A stretch of DNA of 64,000 nucleotides from Nanchangia anserum (lineage in GTDB: Bacteria > Actinomycetota > Actinomycetes > Actinomycetales > Actinomycetaceae), in NCBI RefSeq assembly GCF_015240065.1, contig NZ_CP060506.1, positions 744,001-808,000 on the forward strand, written 5' to 3'. The number at the start of each line of letters is the position of its first letter. Position 1 is the stretch's first letter. Below are positions 50,759 to 59,322 of this stretch, one piece after another. The notes under the pieces were generated by a model. It was given only the letters and a program-made list of their open reading frames with translations, did not search any database and was not told the DNA's origin. The translations under genes and the position numbers were made by a program.

Positions 50759-51952
50759 ATGAGGGTGGACCTGCTCAGCCGTGAATTTCCCCCGCACGTG
50801 TATGGCGGTGCTGGCGTCCATGTCACCGAACTCGCCAAGGTTCTTCGCGACCACGTCGACGTTCATGTCCACGCGTTCGATGGTCCGCGCTGCGAGGATG
50901 GGGTAACGGGGTACGACTACTGCGCCGAGCAGGCCGATGACAACGCCGCGTTGAAGACCCTGGGCGTCGATCTGTGCATGGCGCAGCGCACCGAGGGAGC
51001 CGACCTCGTTCACTCCCACACGTGGTACGCGAACATGGCGGGGCACTGGTCGAAACTCATGCACGACATTCCTCACGTGGTGACGGCCCACTCGCTCGAG
51101 CCACTGCGCCCGTGGAAGGCCGAGCAGCTGGGCGGGGGATACCGGGTGTCGTCGTGGGCCGAGAAGACGGCTTACGAAGGAGCAGACGCCGTCATCGCCG
51201 TGTCGCACGGGATGCGAGACGACATCTTGCGCTGTTATCCCTCGCTCGATCCCGATCGCGTTCGGGTAATTCACAACGGTCTCGACCTTGACGACTGGGC
51301 GCTGCCGAGCGACGACGCCGCGATCGAGGCGACGCTGGCCCAACACGGGATCGACAGGGACGCCCCCACGGTCGCCTTCGTCGGGCGGATCACCCGGCAA
51401 AAGGGTCTGCCGCACCTGCTGCGGGCACTGCGGCGCGTTCCCGAGGACACCCAGATCGTCTTGTGTGCGGGGGCTCCCGATACCGAGGGCATTAAGCGCG
51501 AGGTGGACGAGCTGGTGGCCGAGTTGCGCGAGGAACGCTCGCGCGTCATCCTCATCCCCGACATGCTGCCCCACGACGACGTCGTCAACATCTTGTCGCA
51601 GGCCACCGTCTTCGTCACCCCGTCGGTGTACGAACCCATGGGGATCGTCAACCTCGAGGCCGCGGCGATGGAGCTGCCCGTCGTCGGAACGAAGACCGGC
51701 GGCATCCCCGATTGCATCGACGACGGCGTCACCGGCTATCTCGTGCCGATCGACCAGAAGACCGACGGCACGGGTACCCCACTCGACCCCGAGAAGTTCG
51801 AGGCCGACATGGCCGAGCGCATCAACGCGCTGCTCGCCGATCCCGAGCTGGCCCGGCGCATGGGCAAGGCGGGGCGCGCACGCGTCGAGGAGCACTTCAC
51901 GTGGACCGCTGTCGCCGAGGAAACGGTCGCCCTCTATCGCTCGCTCGTGTGA
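50759..51952 (+). CDS. glgA: Glycogen synthase / alpha-maltose-1-phosphate synthase, actinobacterial GlgA (GlgM) type
   Basis: This GT4-like synthase uses ADP-glucose. The actinobacterial form (GlgM) makes alpha-maltose 1-phosphate, which feeds GlgE, and also extends glycogen. The N-terminus is MRVDLLSREFPPHVYGGAGV with the GGAGVH donor loop. VHSHTWYANMAG, VIHNGLDLDDW and VGRITRQKGLPHLLRAL follow. The E-x7-E motif is in YEPMGIVNLEAAAM. It has 397 residues, shorter than enteric GlgA. ATG at 50759 has GAAAGG 8 bases upstream, which is better than GTG at 50750. Confidence 0.93.
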   Translation: MRVDLLSREFPPHVYGGAGVHVTELAKVLRDHVDVHVHAFDGPRCEDGVTGYDYCAEQADDNAALKTLGVDLCMAQRTEGADLVHSHTWYANMAGHWSKLMHDIPHVVTAHSLEPLRPWKAEQLGGGYRVSSWAEKTAYEGADAVIAVSHGMRDDILRCYPSLDPDRVRVIHNGLDLDDWALPSDDAAIEATLAQHGIDRDAPTVAFVGRITRQKGLPHLLRALRRVPEDTQIVLCAGAPDTEGIKREVDELVAELREERSRVILIPDMLPHDDVVNILSQATVFVTPSVYEPMGIVNLEAAAMELPVVGTKTGGIPDCIDDGVTGYLVPIDQKTDGTGTPLDPEKFEADMAERINALLADPELARRMGKAGRARVEEHFTWTAVAEETVALYRSLV

Positions 51953-51990
51953 GTCGGGCCTGCCGCGCGGTGCGTGAGGCGGATTCCCCG

Positions 51991-51996
51991 TAAGGT
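51991..51996 (+). promoter_or_regulatory. -10 element of a leaderless promoter for the orphan ABC ATPase
   Basis: TAAGGT ends 7 bases before the ATG at 52004, with agaccac between and no ribosome binding site. Confidence 0.5.
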
Positions 51997-52003
51997 AGAC
52001 CAC

Positions 52004-52789
52004 ATGGAATCCCTGGTCGAACTCGATGACGTCAGCGTTGTCCGCGGCGGCAACCCGCTGCTGTCTCACGTCACCTGGCAGGCCGAATCCGGCCAGCACT
52101 GGGTGATCTTCGGACCCAACGGGGCGGGCAAGACGACGCTCGTGTCGATGCTTGCCGCGCGCCTGTTTCCCACCGAGGGGGCGGTGAGCATCCTCGGCGA
52201 GGAGCTGGGCAACGTCGAGACCCAAGAGATTCACGAACGCGTCGGGTTCTGCTCGTCGGCACTGCTCAAGACCATCGACCCGTCGGTGTGCGTGCGCGAC
52301 ATCGTGCTGTCGGCGGCCTACGGCACGTTGGTGAAGATCCACTACCAGAGCTATGAACAGGTCGACGAGGCCCGCGCCGACTGGTTGATGAAGAACTTCG
52401 GGATCTCTCACCTGGCGCAGCGGCATTTCGCCACCCTGTCCGATGGGGAACGACAGCGCGTCCTCATTTGCCGCGCGCTCATGGCCGATCCCGAGATCCT
52501 CATTCTCGACGAGCCGGCCGCCGGCGTGGACCTGGGGGCACGCGAGATCCTCATGGGGGCGCTCGCGGAGCTCGCGTCGGCCCCGACGTCGCCGATGATG
52601 ATCATGGTGACCCACCACGTCGAGGAAATCCCACCGGGATTCACCCACGCACTCATGCTTAAGGACGGTCGCATCGTCACCTCGGGTGAACTTGAGGACG
52701 TATTGACGTCGAAGAACCTGTCCGAGACGTTTTCCATGTATCTGCGCGCCGGGCGTCACGACGACCAGCGCTGGTGGGCACACGGGTAA
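52004..52789 (+). CDS. Orphan ABC transporter ATP-binding protein
   Basis: This ATPase has Walker A FGPNGAGKTTLVSM near residues 34-47, the signature LSDGERQRVLICRAL near 148 and Walker B EILILDEPAAGVD near 166. The signature has Asp where Gly is usual (LSDGE), as in some iron-siderophore and ModF-like ATPases. No permease or binding protein lies nearby. The next gene, glnA2, starts 3 bases after its stop, so they are co-transcribed. ATG at 52004 is preferred over the longer frame. The partner and substrate are unknown. Confidence 0.85.
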   Translation: MESLVELDDVSVVRGGNPLLSHVTWQAESGQHWVIFGPNGAGKTTLVSMLAARLFPTEGAVSILGEELGNVETQEIHERVGFCSSALLKTIDPSVCVRDIVLSAAYGTLVKIHYQSYEQVDEARADWLMKNFGISHLAQRHFATLSDGERQRVLICRALMADPEILILDEPAAGVDLGAREILMGALAELASAPTSPMMIMVTHHVEEIPPGFTHALMLKDGRIVTSGELEDVLTSKNLSETFSMYLRAGRHDDQRWWAHG

Positions 52790-52792
52790 GCC

Positions 52793-54130
52793 ATGGATCG
52801 CCAACAAGACGAGGTGCTGCGCCTCATTGCCCAAAAGGACGTCCGCTACCTGCGGTTGTGGTTCACCGACGTGCTCGGCAAGCTCAAGTCGGTGGCCATC
52901 GACCCGGCCGAGCTAGAAAAAGCCTTCAGCGAGGGCATCGGCTTTGACGGATCGACCATCGAGGGATTCACCCGCGTATACGAATCCGACATGCTGCTCT
53001 ATCCCGACGCCTCGACCTTTCAGCTGTTGTCGTGGCGTCACGACGACGTCGCGGTCGGGCGGATGTTCTGCGACGTCATGACGCCGCTGGACGAGCCGGC
53101 CCGCGCTGACCCGCGCGGCGTGCTCGAGCGCCAGCTCGCGAAGGCCGCCGAAGCGGGATTCGTCTTCCACGTCCACCCCGAGATCGAGTTCTACCTGCTC
53201 AAACCTCCGGCAAGCCTCGACGCACCGCTGGAACCGATCGATCGGGCCGGCTACTTCGACCACGTCTCGCGCGGGGGCTCCAACGACTTTCGTCGCCGCG
53301 CCGTCGAGGCGCTAGAGAACATGGGGATCTCGGTCGAGTTCAGCCACCACGAGGGCGGTCCCGGCCAAAACGAAATCGATCTGCGCGCCACGGATGCTCT
53401 CAGCGCCGCCGACAACATCATGACGTTCCGAGCCGTCGTCTCCGACATCGCCCTGCAAGAAGGCATGCTCGCGACATTCATGCCCAAACCCCTCATCGAC
53501 GCCCCCGGCTCGGCGATGCACCTGCATATGTCGCTATTCGAGGGCGAGCGCAACGCCTTCTTTGACGGGGCCGGCCAATACCAGCTCTCGGCGACGGGAC
53601 GCTCGTTCATGGCCGGCATCCTCTGCCACGCCGCCGAGCTGTCGGTCATCACCAACCAGTACGTCAACTCGTATAAGCGCCTCTACGGCGGGGGAGAAGC
53701 GCCCTGCTACGTGTGCTGGGGACACAACAACCGCTCGGCGCTCGTGCGCGTGCCGCTGTACAAACCCGACAAACCCAAGGCCGCGCGCATCGAATACCGC
53801 GCCACCGACTCCTCGGCCAATCCTTACCTCGCGCTCGCGGCCCTGTTGGCGGCGGGAATGAAGGGGGTCGAGGAAGGGTACCGCCTGCCCGAGGAGGCCG
53901 AGGACAACGTGTGGGAACTCTCCGGTGCCGAACGCCGCGCCCTGGGGATCGCCGAGCTGCCCCATTCGCTACAGGAGGCCCTCGTCCACTTCCGCCGTTC
54001 CGAACTCATGGCCACGACGCTGGGCGAGGAGGTGTTCGCCTTCGTGCTGCGAAATAAGGAGCACGAGTGGCGTGATTACTCTCAGCAGATCACGCCCAAA
54101 GAAATCGCGCGCTTCATCTCGCTGTCCTGA
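52793..54130 (+). CDS. glnA: Glutamine synthetase, GlnA2 type
   Basis: The family makes glutamine from glutamate and ammonia, or a related gamma-glutamyl compound. The N-terminal beta-grasp has RYLRLWFTDVLGKLKSV and FDGSTIEGF. The catalytic segments are HPEIEFYLL, PGQNEIDLR and NSYKRL. At residue 374 a Trp (DNVWELSGAE) stands where adenylylated GlnA has Tyr (NLYDLPPEE). This enzyme should therefore escape control by GlnE. The order glnA2-glnE matches mycobacteria. Length 445. A main, adenylylated GlnA1 is expected elsewhere. Confidence 0.94.
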   Translation: MDRQQDEVLRLIAQKDVRYLRLWFTDVLGKLKSVAIDPAELEKAFSEGIGFDGSTIEGFTRVYESDMLLYPDASTFQLLSWRHDDVAVGRMFCDVMTPLDEPARADPRGVLERQLAKAAEAGFVFHVHPEIEFYLLKPPASLDAPLEPIDRAGYFDHVSRGGSNDFRRRAVEALENMGISVEFSHHEGGPGQNEIDLRATDALSAADNIMTFRAVVSDIALQEGMLATFMPKPLIDAPGSAMHLHMSLFEGERNAFFDGAGQYQLSATGRSFMAGILCHAAELSVITNQYVNSYKRLYGGGEAPCYVCWGHNNRSALVRVPLYKPDKPKAARIEYRATDSSANPYLALAALLAAGMKGVEEGYRLPEEAEDNVWELSGAERRALGIAELPHSLQEALVHFRRSELMATTLGEEVFAFVLRNKEHEWRDYSQQITPKEIARFISLS

Positions 54131-54132
54131 CG

Positions 54133-57100
54133 ATGAGCCGTCGCCTGAGCCTGAGTCAACGCCTGCGCCGCGCGGGCGTGCGCGACGTCGAACGCGTGGC
54201 CGGCTGGATCGAGGCCGGCGAGGTCGGTCTCCTCGACACGCCCGCGCGCATCGATGCTCTGGCGCACGCGGGCGATCCCGACCAGGCTGTCATCGCTCTC
54301 GCCCGTGCCCGCGAGGCCGGAATCGACGTGGCAGAATTCGACGACGCGGCAGCGCGTCGACTGATCGCACTGGTCGGTGCCTCGCGCGCCGGCGCGGACT
54401 ATCTGCTCACCCACCCCGACGTCATCGAGGCGGTGCGCACCGAGGTTCCCGAGTTACCGCTCGACCTGGCCGAGGCCTATGAGGTGGCCGAGGACGCCGC
54501 AGAAGCAGTGCGCGCCGAGATGCTCGACGCGTTGGGTGCCAGCGAGGTTCGCCCGGGGGCGTGGGTTGCCAGCCGCGGCAGCGGCGACGACATCCGTTGT
54601 ATCTACCGCCGCCACCTCTACACGCTGGCCGCGACCGATCTCGCCGGCGACGCCCCCCAGGCCCACGTCGGTGCCGTCAGCGCGCGACTCGCCGCATTAG
54701 CCGATGCCGCCATTGAGGCGGGGGTAGCGCTGGCCCGACGCGACGTCGACCCCGAGGCAGAGTGCGAGTTCGCCGTCATCGCATTGGGGAAGACCGGGGC
54801 GCGCGAACTGAACTATCTCTCTGACGTCGACGTCATGTACGTCGCCGAGAGCGACGGGGCCGATGCCCGGCGCGGGCGCGAGCGTGCCTCACGGCTGGCA
54901 GTTGCCGTGGCTCAGGCGGTGTCGGGGCCCGGTAGCGAGCCACCCCTATGGGAACTCGACGTCGGCCTGCGCCCCGAGGGACGCGACGGGGCGCTCGTGC
55001 GCACGCCCGCGTCCTACCTCGACTATTACCGCTCGTGGGCGAAGAACTGGGAGTTTCAGGCCCTGCTGAAGGCCCGCGTATGCGCGGGAGACCGTGAGTT
55101 GGGGCGTCGCCTCATCGAGGACGTGGCCCCGCTCGTGTGGTCGGCGTCGACGCGGCCGAATTTCGTCGACGACGCCCGGGCGATGCGTGCCCGCGTTGAG
55201 GACCATATCCCGCAGACCCAACGCGACCGCCACATCAAGCTGGGACCGGGGGGACTTCGCGATATCGAATTCTCGCTTCAGCTGCTGCAACTCGTGCACG
55301 GGCGCACCGACGAGACCGTGCGATGTCGCTCGAGCCTGGAAGCGATCGACGCGCTCGCCGCCGGTGGCTACATTGGGCGCGACAGCGCCGGCGAATTGGC
55401 CAGGTGCTATCGATTCTTGCGCGTCCTCGAACACCGGGCACAACTGGGGCGGATGCGGCGCACCCACATTGTGCCGACGAGTGAAACCGAGTTGCGGCGC
55501 ATCGGGCGCAGCATGGGTGCCAGCGGCGATGCCGTGGCAGAGATACGCGAGAGGTGGCTGGCGGTTCGTGCGCGGGTGCGCGACCTCCACCACGACCTGT
55601 TTTATCGACCCCTGCTCAATATCGTCGCGCAGGCGGGGACGCAGGAGGTGGGGCTGAGCACTCGCGCCGGCGAGGAGCGCCTGCGATTCCTCGGCTATCG
55701 CGATCCCGACGGGGCGCTGCGCCACATGACGGCACTCACCGAGGGCGTGAGCCGACGAGCCGCTATTCAACGCCAGCTGATGCCCGGCATCCTCGAGTGG
55801 TTGACGACGGGTCCCGATCCCGATCAGGGCATGTTGGCGTTTCGCCGCCTCTCTGACGCGATCGGGTCGTCGCACTGGTATCTGGGGTTTTTGCGCGATT
55901 CGCGAGTCGCGGCCGCACGACTATGCCGGGTGTTGGCGACGTCGCCCTTCGTCGCCGAGCGACTCGAGCTGCATCCGGCGGCGGTCGGTTGGCTCGACGA
56001 CGACGCCGAGCTCCATCCGTTGCCGCACGAGCGCCTTCACGCCGAGGTCGCGTCGCTGAGCGCTCGACACGACGCGGCCGGCGCTATCGGCGCGTTGCGC
56101 GATCTGCGCGCGCGTGAATTGCTGCGTCAGGCCATGCGCGAAGTTACCCAGGGGATCGACGAGGAACGCACTCACGAGGCGATTGCGGCAGTTAACGACG
56201 AGGTGCTGGCGGCGGCCCTTCAGGCTGCGCGCAGCGAGCTCGACCCGGATGGGCGCGTCGCCTTCGCCCTCATCGTCATGGGCAGCCAGGGTGGGCGAGA
56301 AGCATCCTACGGCTCCGACGCCGACGCCGTCGTCCTCCACGATCCCCGGAATACGGCAGACGCCGAGGCCGCCGAGATCGCGGTGAAGGTGGCGCGTCGC
56401 CTCGCCGAGCTGTGCACGACGTTCGGGCAGGCACCGGCCCTCTCCATTGACTACGACCTGCGTCCCGAGGGAAGCCGGGGTGCATTGTCACCGTCGCTGG
56501 CGGCCTATCGCGATCACTACCAGCGGTGGGGCAGCGTGTGGGAGCGCCAGGCGTTGCTGCGAGCGCGCGTCATCGCTGGTGACGACGACCTCGCCGCTGC
56601 CTGGGCCGAGATTGCCGACACCCACCGTTATGGCACGGGACTCGATGAACGCGGCCTCCGAGAAATCCGGTTGCTCAAGGCCCGCATGGAAAACGAGCGG
56701 CTCCCGCGGGGCTGCGATCCTGCCTATCACGTCAAGCTCGGTCCCGGCGGACTCAGCGACGTCGAATGGGCGGTGCAAATCCAGCAGCTCACTCACGCCC
56801 ACGCCCATCCTCAGCTAGCCCATACGGGCACGCTCGCGGGCCTTCGTGGGCTCGTTGAGGCCGGGCTGGTTGACGCGGGTGACGCCGACACGCTGGCGAC
56901 GTCATGGAAGCTTGCCAGCCGTATCCGCGCGGCAAACGCCCTGGCCCACCGGGCGATTTCCGCTCGCAAGCTCAACGTCATCGCGACCCAGCCGGGCGAC
57001 CTCGTCACTGCCGGACGTCTGCTCGGATATCCCCACGGCCACGAGCAGGACGTCCAGGAAGACTATCGACGGGCGGCGCGCCGCGCCCGCGTCGTTGCCC

Positions 57101-57135
57101 ACCGCCTCATTTACGGCATCGACGAGGCCGAATAA
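54133..57135 (+). CDS. glnE: Bifunctional glutamine synthetase adenylyltransferase/adenylyl-removing enzyme
   Basis: GlnE adds or removes AMP on glutamine synthetase according to nitrogen supply. The 1000 residues contain two nucleotidyltransferase domains, each with a metal-binding DxD: LSDVDVMYV near residue 232 (de-adenylylation side) and YGSDADAVVL near 727 (adenylylation side). Each is followed by GGL(R/S)D(I/V)E (KLGPGGLRDIEF and KLGPGGLSDVEW). The frame is intact over 3 kb, which stands out against the broken genes elsewhere. It starts 2 bases after glnA2 ends. Confidence 0.96.
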   Translation: MSRRLSLSQRLRRAGVRDVERVAGWIEAGEVGLLDTPARIDALAHAGDPDQAVIALARAREAGIDVAEFDDAAARRLIALVGASRAGADYLLTHPDVIEAVRTEVPELPLDLAEAYEVAEDAAEAVRAEMLDALGASEVRPGAWVASRGSGDDIRCIYRRHLYTLAATDLAGDAPQAHVGAVSARLAALADAAIEAGVALARRDVDPEAECEFAVIALGKTGARELNYLSDVDVMYVAESDGADARRGRERASRLAVAVAQAVSGPGSEPPLWELDVGLRPEGRDGALVRTPASYLDYYRSWAKNWEFQALLKARVCAGDRELGRRLIEDVAPLVWSASTRPNFVDDARAMRARVEDHIPQTQRDRHIKLGPGGLRDIEFSLQLLQLVHGRTDETVRCRSSLEAIDALAAGGYIGRDSAGELARCYRFLRVLEHRAQLGRMRRTHIVPTSETELRRIGRSMGASGDAVAEIRERWLAVRARVRDLHHDLFYRPLLNIVAQAGTQEVGLSTRAGEERLRFLGYRDPDGALRHMTALTEGVSRRAAIQRQLMPGILEWLTTGPDPDQGMLAFRRLSDAIGSSHWYLGFLRDSRVAAARLCRVLATSPFVAERLELHPAAVGWLDDDAELHPLPHERLHAEVASLSARHDAAGAIGALRDLRARELLRQAMREVTQGIDEERTHEAIAAVNDEVLAAALQAARSELDPDGRVAFALIVMGSQGGREASYGSDADAVVLHDPRNTADAEAAEIAVKVARRLAELCTTFGQAPALSIDYDLRPEGSRGALSPSLAAYRDHYQRWGSVWERQALLRARVIAGDDDLAAAWAEIADTHRYGTGLDERGLREIRLLKARMENERLPRGCDPAYHVKLGPGGLSDVEWAVQIQQLTHAHAHPQLAHTGTLAGLRGLVEAGLVDAGDADTLATSWKLASRIRAANALAHRAISARKLNVIATQPGDLVTAGRLLGYPHGHEQDVQEDYRRAARRARVVAHRLIYGIDEAE

Positions 57136-57138
57136 GCT

Positions 57139-57173
57139 CTCGCCCCGCCGACCGGTGAGGCAGGCGGGGCGAG
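57139..57173. terminator. Bidirectional terminator between glnE and DUF4191 gene
   Basis: A perfect 11-bp G/C stem (57139-57149 with 57163-57173) lies 3 bases after the glnE stop and 13 bases from the convergent stop. Confidence 0.75.
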
Positions 57174-57186
57174 ACAGGCGCACAAA

Positions 57187-57897
57187 CTAGCGACCGCGGA
57201 ACATTCGGCGGTTGATCTTCGCCCGCGACGGGTCGACGCTGCGCGGAATCGACTGGGTGCGCATCCGCAGCGACTCCAGGCGTTTGGCGACGAGCGGAAC
57301 GTCGTCCTTCGCGATCGACTTCGGCAGCTTACGCAGCGTGCGCATGAGATCCTTGAGGGCAACCTGCCCCTCGCCATGCCCGACCTGGATTGTGTGAACG
57401 GGCACCGACTGGGCAACCCGGCGGCACTTGCGTTCCTCCTCACCCAGCAGGGAAGCGGCGCGCTGTGCGGGAGCCTCGGAAATGAGGACGATGCCCGGGC
57501 GACCGACGAGGCGCCACACGAGATCCTGCTTCCGGTTCATCGCGACGGGCTCGGACTCGATCGACCAGCCGCGCTTAATCTGCGACAGCACCCACTGCAC
57601 AGCACCCTGGGTGCCATCGATTTGGCGATACATCGCCTGGGTGAGCAGACGCGTCAGCAATATCGTATCGATGAACGCACCCGCGGTGAGGGCGACGACG
57701 ACCCACCCGATCGTCGCCAGCAGCGGAGACGAGGTCGCGAGACACACGACGATGGCGAGGACCACCAACACAAGCGGGATGAGAGCAAGAACCCAACCCA
57801 CCCACGGATAGGTGCGTTTCGTGACGCGGAACGCGTCTTGAAGATTGTGGTACCAGCGCCGCTTCGCCGGAGTCTGGGAGGTGAGATCGTTAGCCAT
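57187..57897 (-). CDS. DUF4191 family membrane protein
   Basis: The 236-residue protein has two membrane helices near residues 33-55 and 61-83 and a basic cytoplasmic domain of about 150 residues (RKQDLVWRLVGRPGIVLISEA, RTLRKLPKSIAKDDVPLVAKRL). It is conserved next to glutamine synthetase and lipoate genes in actinobacteria. Its function is unknown. The C-terminus is strongly Arg/Lys-rich (KINRRMFRGR). On the minus strand TAGACT ends 8 bases before the ATG; GAGGA lies too close to the start to be a good ribosome binding site. Confidence 0.88.
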   Translation of the reverse strand: MANDLTSQTPAKRRWYHNLQDAFRVTKRTYPWVGWVLALIPLVLVVLAIVVCLATSSPLLATIGWVVVALTAGAFIDTILLTRLLTQAMYRQIDGTQGAVQWVLSQIKRGWSIESEPVAMNRKQDLVWRLVGRPGIVLISEAPAQRAASLLGEEERKCRRVAQSVPVHTIQVGHGEGQVALKDLMRTLRKLPKSIAKDDVPLVAKRLESLRMRTQSIPRSVDPSRAKINRRMFRGR

Positions 57898-57905
57898 GAT
57901 TCCTC

Positions 57906-57911
57906 AGTCTA
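57906..57911 (-). promoter_or_regulatory. -10 element of a possibly leaderless DUF4191 promoter
   Basis: TAGACT on minus ends 8 bases before the ATG. GAGGA lies 3 bases before the ATG, so the case is less clear than the others. Confidence 0.4.
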
Positions 57912-58000
57912 ACCCAGCACGCCGGCGCGTCGTGCCGCCGTTATCCACAGATGCGTGAGCGGTCACCACGTGCCGCGTTTCCTGTGGTGGTGTAGGAAAC

Positions 58001-59254
58001 ATGGAGATCGACGGCTATGAGTTAGTGGCACCGCTGGGCCGCTCTCAGGCGGGCACCGTCTGGAGGGTCCGCGACGGGAGCGGGCGCGCGTGGGCGGCGA
58101 AACTCGTGCGCGCCGACGCCGGGGAGCGGGCCGATCGCTTTGCCCGGGGCAGGTTATGCGGGATCGTCGCCATTGCCCCGGCAGACCTTGGACGCGTCGG
58201 GGTCATCTCGAAGATCCGCGAGGGCGACGATCTCGGCGTGCTTGCGCGAGACGAGAGCTGGCGTGGCGATCACGCCCGTTCCGCGATTCACAAGGTCGCC
58301 TGCCAGCTCGCTCGCATTCACGCAGCCGGACTCGCCCACGGCGACGTGTCGGCCGCGAACATCCACGCCACGCGCAGCGGGGTGGCCCTCATCGACCCGT
58401 TGCTCGACGAGGCCGAACCGACGCCGCACTATCGCGCGCCCGAGCGCGCCGTCAGCCTCGCCGCCGATGTCTACGCCCTGGGAATCCTCGCGCGTGACCT
58501 CGGCGTGAGCGCGCCGATCCTCACTCGGGCCTGCGACGCCGATCCCACGAAACGCCCCGCGGCTCGCCACATCGCCCGCGCGCTTGCTGACGTCGATACG
58601 CCGGTGCGCACGCGTCGGCCCGAGGACACTCCCGCGCCGCCACCGCAGTCCCATGATCCCATCCGTGCGGAACTCACCCGCCCGCCCACCCAGCGCACCC
58701 AGCCGGTGCGCTCGGCTGAGGCTCGACGACGCCAGGCTCGCGGGCGAAACCGGCGCGGCCTCCTCGCCACGGTCATCGGCATCGCCCTCATCGGTGCCGG
58801 CGCCGCCACCCTCCTGTGGCCCTCCTCTTCACAGGCGACCCCCGCGGCCGCCGAAAAGACGACGCAGCAGGCAGCCACACGCGATGTGCTCGCGGATCAC
58901 GTGCGCGCGCTCATCACCGATCGCGACGCCGCCCTGGCGCGCGGCAACCGCGAGAAGCTCGCGGCGCTGACCGCTCCCGACTCGCCGGCGCGCGCCGAGG
59001 ACGATGCCCTGGCCGATGCCCTCGCGGCCGCCGACATCAGGCTCGAGGGATTGGCGACGAAGGTCGGTGAGGTCGTTCGCGAACCCGACGCGCCAGACGG
59101 CGGCGTCGTCGTCAGCGTGCACGTACAACAACAGGCCTACCGCCGCTGCCAGGGCTCCACGTGCGAGGACGTTCCCGCACAACCGGGGCGCACCGTGCGA
59201 ATCACCCTGACCGGCGAGAGGGGCGCCGTCAGGTCCATCGACGCCAGCGGATAG
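58001..59254 (+). CDS. Membrane-anchored serine/threonine kinase-like protein
   Basis: The 417 residues show a short kinase-like domain (1-195), a Pro/Arg-rich linker, one membrane helix (253-273) and an outer domain of about 140 residues with two cysteines (CQGSTCED). Lys34 (AAKL) fits the ATP-binding lysine. The catalytic loop is HGDVSAAN (Asp115, Asn120), and YRAPE and Arg185 are kept. The glycine loop is altered (LGRSQAGTV), and DFG is replaced by DPL at 132-134. The kinase domain is small, with much of the activation segment missing. It may be weakly active or a pseudokinase that senses envelope state. Confidence 0.78.
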   Translation: MEIDGYELVAPLGRSQAGTVWRVRDGSGRAWAAKLVRADAGERADRFARGRLCGIVAIAPADLGRVGVISKIREGDDLGVLARDESWRGDHARSAIHKVACQLARIHAAGLAHGDVSAANIHATRSGVALIDPLLDEAEPTPHYRAPERAVSLAADVYALGILARDLGVSAPILTRACDADPTKRPAARHIARALADVDTPVRTRRPEDTPAPPPQSHDPIRAELTRPPTQRTQPVRSAEARRRQARGRNRRGLLATVIGIALIGAGAATLLWPSSSQATPAAAEKTTQQAATRDVLADHVRALITDRDAALARGNREKLAALTAPDSPARAEDDALADALAAADIRLEGLATKVGEVVREPDAPDGGVVVSVHVQQQAYRRCQGSTCEDVPAQPGRTVRITLTGERGAVRSIDASG

Positions 59255-59269
59255 CAGCTGGCAACGACA

Positions 59270-59302
59270 TCGGCGGGGCCACCGTGTCGGTGACCCCGCC
59301 GA
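59270..59302. terminator. Bidirectional terminator between kinase-like gene and sucB
   Basis: A G/C stem (tcggcgggg with ccccgccga, plus inner caccg with cggtg) lies between convergent genes, 15 bases after one stop and 20 from the other. Confidence 0.75.
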
Positions 59303-59322
59303 GACGAGAGAAGATCGGGGAC

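Noticed and set aside
50582-52834. 750-codon minus-strand frame opposite glgA and the orphan ABC ATPase
   Set aside because: It is fully antisense to two genes with strong motifs, and its product is Arg/His/Asp/Val-rich with no domain. This is the usual high-G+C antisense artefact.
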